Assembly (NCBI GenBank): GCA_017445405.1
Contig: JAFSUD010000042.1
Coordinates: 1 to 64,000, forward strand
Length of the DNA: 64,000 bases
From: Synergistaceae bacterium
GTDB taxonomy: Bacteria; Synergistota; Synergistia; Synergistales; Aminobacteriaceae
Direction: 5' to 3'
In this document: in pieces, positions 62,410 to 64,000 of the stretch
How positions within the stretch are numbered: the first letter of the stretch is position 1
Layout of the letters: each line of letters starts with the position of its first letter
The notes under the pieces: model-generated
Seen by the model: the letters and a program-made list of their open reading frames with translations, nothing else
The model's database searches: none
Told to the model about the DNA's origin: nothing
Program-made: the position numbers and the translations under genes

Positions 62410-63942
62410 ATGACCAACGAAAATATTATCATAATCAATTGCGGTTCACAGTTCACGCAGCTGATAGCTAGGAGGCTTCGTGAGATGAAGATACACAGCG
62501 TAATTCTCAACTGGGACGCGACGTGTGAAAAGATCGCTTCATACTCACCGAAAGGCGTAATCATCTCTGGAGGCCCTGACAGCGTTAATGACTCCGACTC
62601 CATCACCGTAGACTCCGGGATTCTTGGGCTGGGCTGTCCTGTCTTAGGCATCTGCTACGGAATGCAGCTCCTCGCAAAGCTCACCGGCGGAGTCGTAAGT
62701 TCTGGAGGCCGTCCCGAGTACGGAGTAGTTACCCTCAAGGCGCAGGGCACTTCCCGGCTTCTGAGGGGCATTCCTGAATCTTTCCGCGCGCTCATGAGCC
62801 ACGGCGACAATGTGTCTGTTCTGCCTGATGGATTCATTGCGACATCTGCAACTGAGGGCGGAGTCATCTCGTCAATCGAGAATCCGGCCAGGAAATATTA
62901 CGGCCTGCAGTTCCACCCCGAAGTTGTCCACACTGAGCACGGCACGGAGATTCTGAAGGAGTTTGCGTTCGGGATATGCGGATGCTCCGGAGACTGGGAC
63001 TTGGCCGACTGGGTTGACGGAACGATTAAGGCTATACGTGAGAGCGTCGGCAGCGATAAGGTCGTCTGCGGACTCTCTGGAGGAGTCGACTCGAGCGTCT
63101 CCGCAGTGCTCGTGAACCGTGCAGTCGGAGAGAACCTGCAGTGCGTGTTCGTGAATCACGGCCTCATGCGCAAGGACGAACCCGAGCAGGTGATGAGCCA
63201 GTACCGTGCGCTCGGGCTGAACGTGAAGTACGTTGACGCGTCAGAAAAATTCCTCTCTGAGCTTGCGGGAGTAACTGACCCTGAACAGAAACGCAAGATT
63301 ATCGGCCGTCTGTTCATTGAGGTGTTCGACGGGGAGGCAGCCAAGATAGACGGTGCAAAATGGCTTCTGCAGGGGACGATTTACCCCGACGTTATCGAGA
63401 GCGGGAACAAGAAGGGAGCTGCAGTGATTAAGTCGCACCACAATGTAGGAGGGCTTCCCGAGCACATGAAGCTGAAGCTGTTAGAGCCATTGCGTGATTT
63501 GTTCAAGGATGAAGTGCGGGAGCTTGGCCGGATAATCGGAATGCCTGAAGCGATAATCTCGAGGCAGCCTTTTCCCGGACCGGGACTCGCGGTGAGATGC
63601 TTGGGAGCGATCACGAAACAGAGGCTCGACACATTGCGGGAGGCTGATGCGATCTTCCGTGAGGAGCTGAAGAGTGCGGGGCTGTATGCGGGAATATGGC
63701 AGTCATTCTGTGTGCTGCTGCCTGTGAAGTCGGTCGGCGTGATGGGGGACAGCCGGACGTACCGGGAGGTTGTGGCTCTGAGGGCGATTCACTCTCAGGA
63801 TGCGATGACGGCTGAGTGGGTGAGGATAGATTACGATGTTCTTGACCGGACGGCAAAGAGAATCTGCAACGAGGTGAAGGAGATAAACCGTGTGGTGCTG
63901 GACATAACGTCGAAGCCGCCCGCAACGATAGAGTGGGAGTAA
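62410..63942 (+). CDS. guaA: GMP synthase (glutamine-hydrolysing)
   Basis: 510 residues. The N-terminal class I glutaminase has the Cys nucleophile in LGICYGMQLL and the His-Glu pair in LQFHPEVVHTEHG. The ATP-pyrophosphatase domain has GLSGGVDSSV near residue 225. The dimer domain ends TSKPPATIEWE, the standard terminus. It aminates XMP to GMP. The ATG at 62410 follows GGAGGAAAGT; a TATAAT lies at 62374-62379. Confidence 0.97.
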   Translation: MTNENIIIINCGSQFTQLIARRLREMKIHSVILNWDATCEKIASYSPKGVIISGGPDSVNDSDSITVDSGILGLGCPVLGICYGMQLLAKLTGGVVSSGGRPEYGVVTLKAQGTSRLLRGIPESFRALMSHGDNVSVLPDGFIATSATEGGVISSIENPARKYYGLQFHPEVVHTEHGTEILKEFAFGICGCSGDWDLADWVDGTIKAIRESVGSDKVVCGLSGGVDSSVSAVLVNRAVGENLQCVFVNHGLMRKDEPEQVMSQYRALGLNVKYVDASEKFLSELAGVTDPEQKRKIIGRLFIEVFDGEAAKIDGAKWLLQGTIYPDVIESGNKKGAAVIKSHHNVGGLPEHMKLKLLEPLRDLFKDEVRELGRIIGMPEAIISRQPFPGPGLAVRCLGAITKQRLDTLREADAIFREELKSAGLYAGIWQSFCVLLPVKSVGVMGDSRTYREVVALRAIHSQDAMTAEWVRIDYDVLDRTAKRICNEVKEINRVVLDITSKPPATIEWE

Positions 63943-63949
63943 ATTTTTA

Positions 63950-63990
63950 GCGGGGCAGAAAGTCAGGAGAGGCTGAAGCCCCGTTATTTG
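63950..63990 (+). terminator. Rho-independent terminator of guaA
   Basis: GCGGGGC / GCCCCGT stem with a long loop, then TATTTG. Confidence 0.6.
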
Positions 63991-64000
63991 ACAGCATGAA

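Overview
The window looks like a chromosome segment of a Synergistota (Synergistetes) bacterium with an outer membrane, probably host-associated and amino-acid fermenting. The evidence is: two outer-membrane porins with an N-terminal SLH domain and coiled coil (22.3-24.0 kb and 25.3-26.9 kb); a subtilase whose C-terminus has the Cys/Gly-Gly/hydrophobic/Lys layout of the Synergist-CTERM sorting signal (60.8 kb); an Mbh/Mrp-type cation antiporter operon; and a Na+-pump-type carboxyltransferase, gamma subunit and biotin carrier set. The phylum call is inference from gene content; I could not run a database search.

Layout. 0-7.3 kb: HprK-like kinase, ilvC-ilvD, a frameshifted FkbM methyltransferase, a sugar epimerase, rpmB-pepA. 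7.3-10.7 kb: two licD-like phosphotransferase genes around an L-lactate dehydrogenase, each behind a poly-C tract and a hairpin. 10.6-20.5 kb (minus): Mrp/Mbh antiporter operon with two secreted Sel1-repeat genes in the middle. 20.5-22.2 kb: double-ACT protein and a PD-(D/E)XK-like protein. 22.3-26.9 kb: two oppositely oriented SLH porins flanking a tyrosine recombinase. 27.0-28.1 kb: two toxin-antitoxin-like pairs, one broken. 28.2-31.7 kb: rtcB, a GltD-like oxidoreductase, a two-gene membrane operon. 31.9-37.1 kb (minus): BMP-type nucleoside ABC importer. 37.1-41.1 kb (minus): five related small secreted proteins plus an MFS protein. 41.2-46.9 kb: NCS2 permease, phase-variable sugar-phosphate transferase, kptA, DJ-1 protein, CcrM-like methyltransferase, orphan DinJ-like antitoxin. 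46.9-49.8 kb: SH3 protein and decarboxylase subunits. 49.8-56.6 kb (minus): partner-switching operon (STAS, DUF2156, EamA-like, sensor ATPases, SpoIIE phosphatase). 56.7-64 kb: coiled-coil secreted protein, pfkA, rho, tRNA-Thr, subtilase, guaA.

Main result. The porin locus has the structure of a self-contained DNA-inversion switch. The plus-strand porin has a promoter-like sequence, a ~275-nt leader, a ribosome binding site and ATG. The minus-strand porin is open to its last codon but has no start codon or ribosome binding site. A 15-bp sequence (AAGAAATTAGCAGTA) is identical in both genes, in inverted orientation, exactly where the leader joins the signal peptide. The ~1.3 kb between the two copies holds the recombinase and the leader. 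Inversion would give the silent porin an ATG and a normal signal peptide.

Two further themes. (1) Contingency-type sequences: six copies of GCTCAAC just after the start codon of the sugar-phosphate transferase, with the present copy number putting the gene out of frame, and C/G tracts of 9-11 nt near licD genes and one promoter. (2) At least nine local tandem duplications (68 to 290 bp per unit), nearly all at gene 3' ends or gene-gene junctions. They leave the parent genes intact and in two cases create in-frame chimeric small ORFs (head of the downstream gene fused to tail of the upstream gene).
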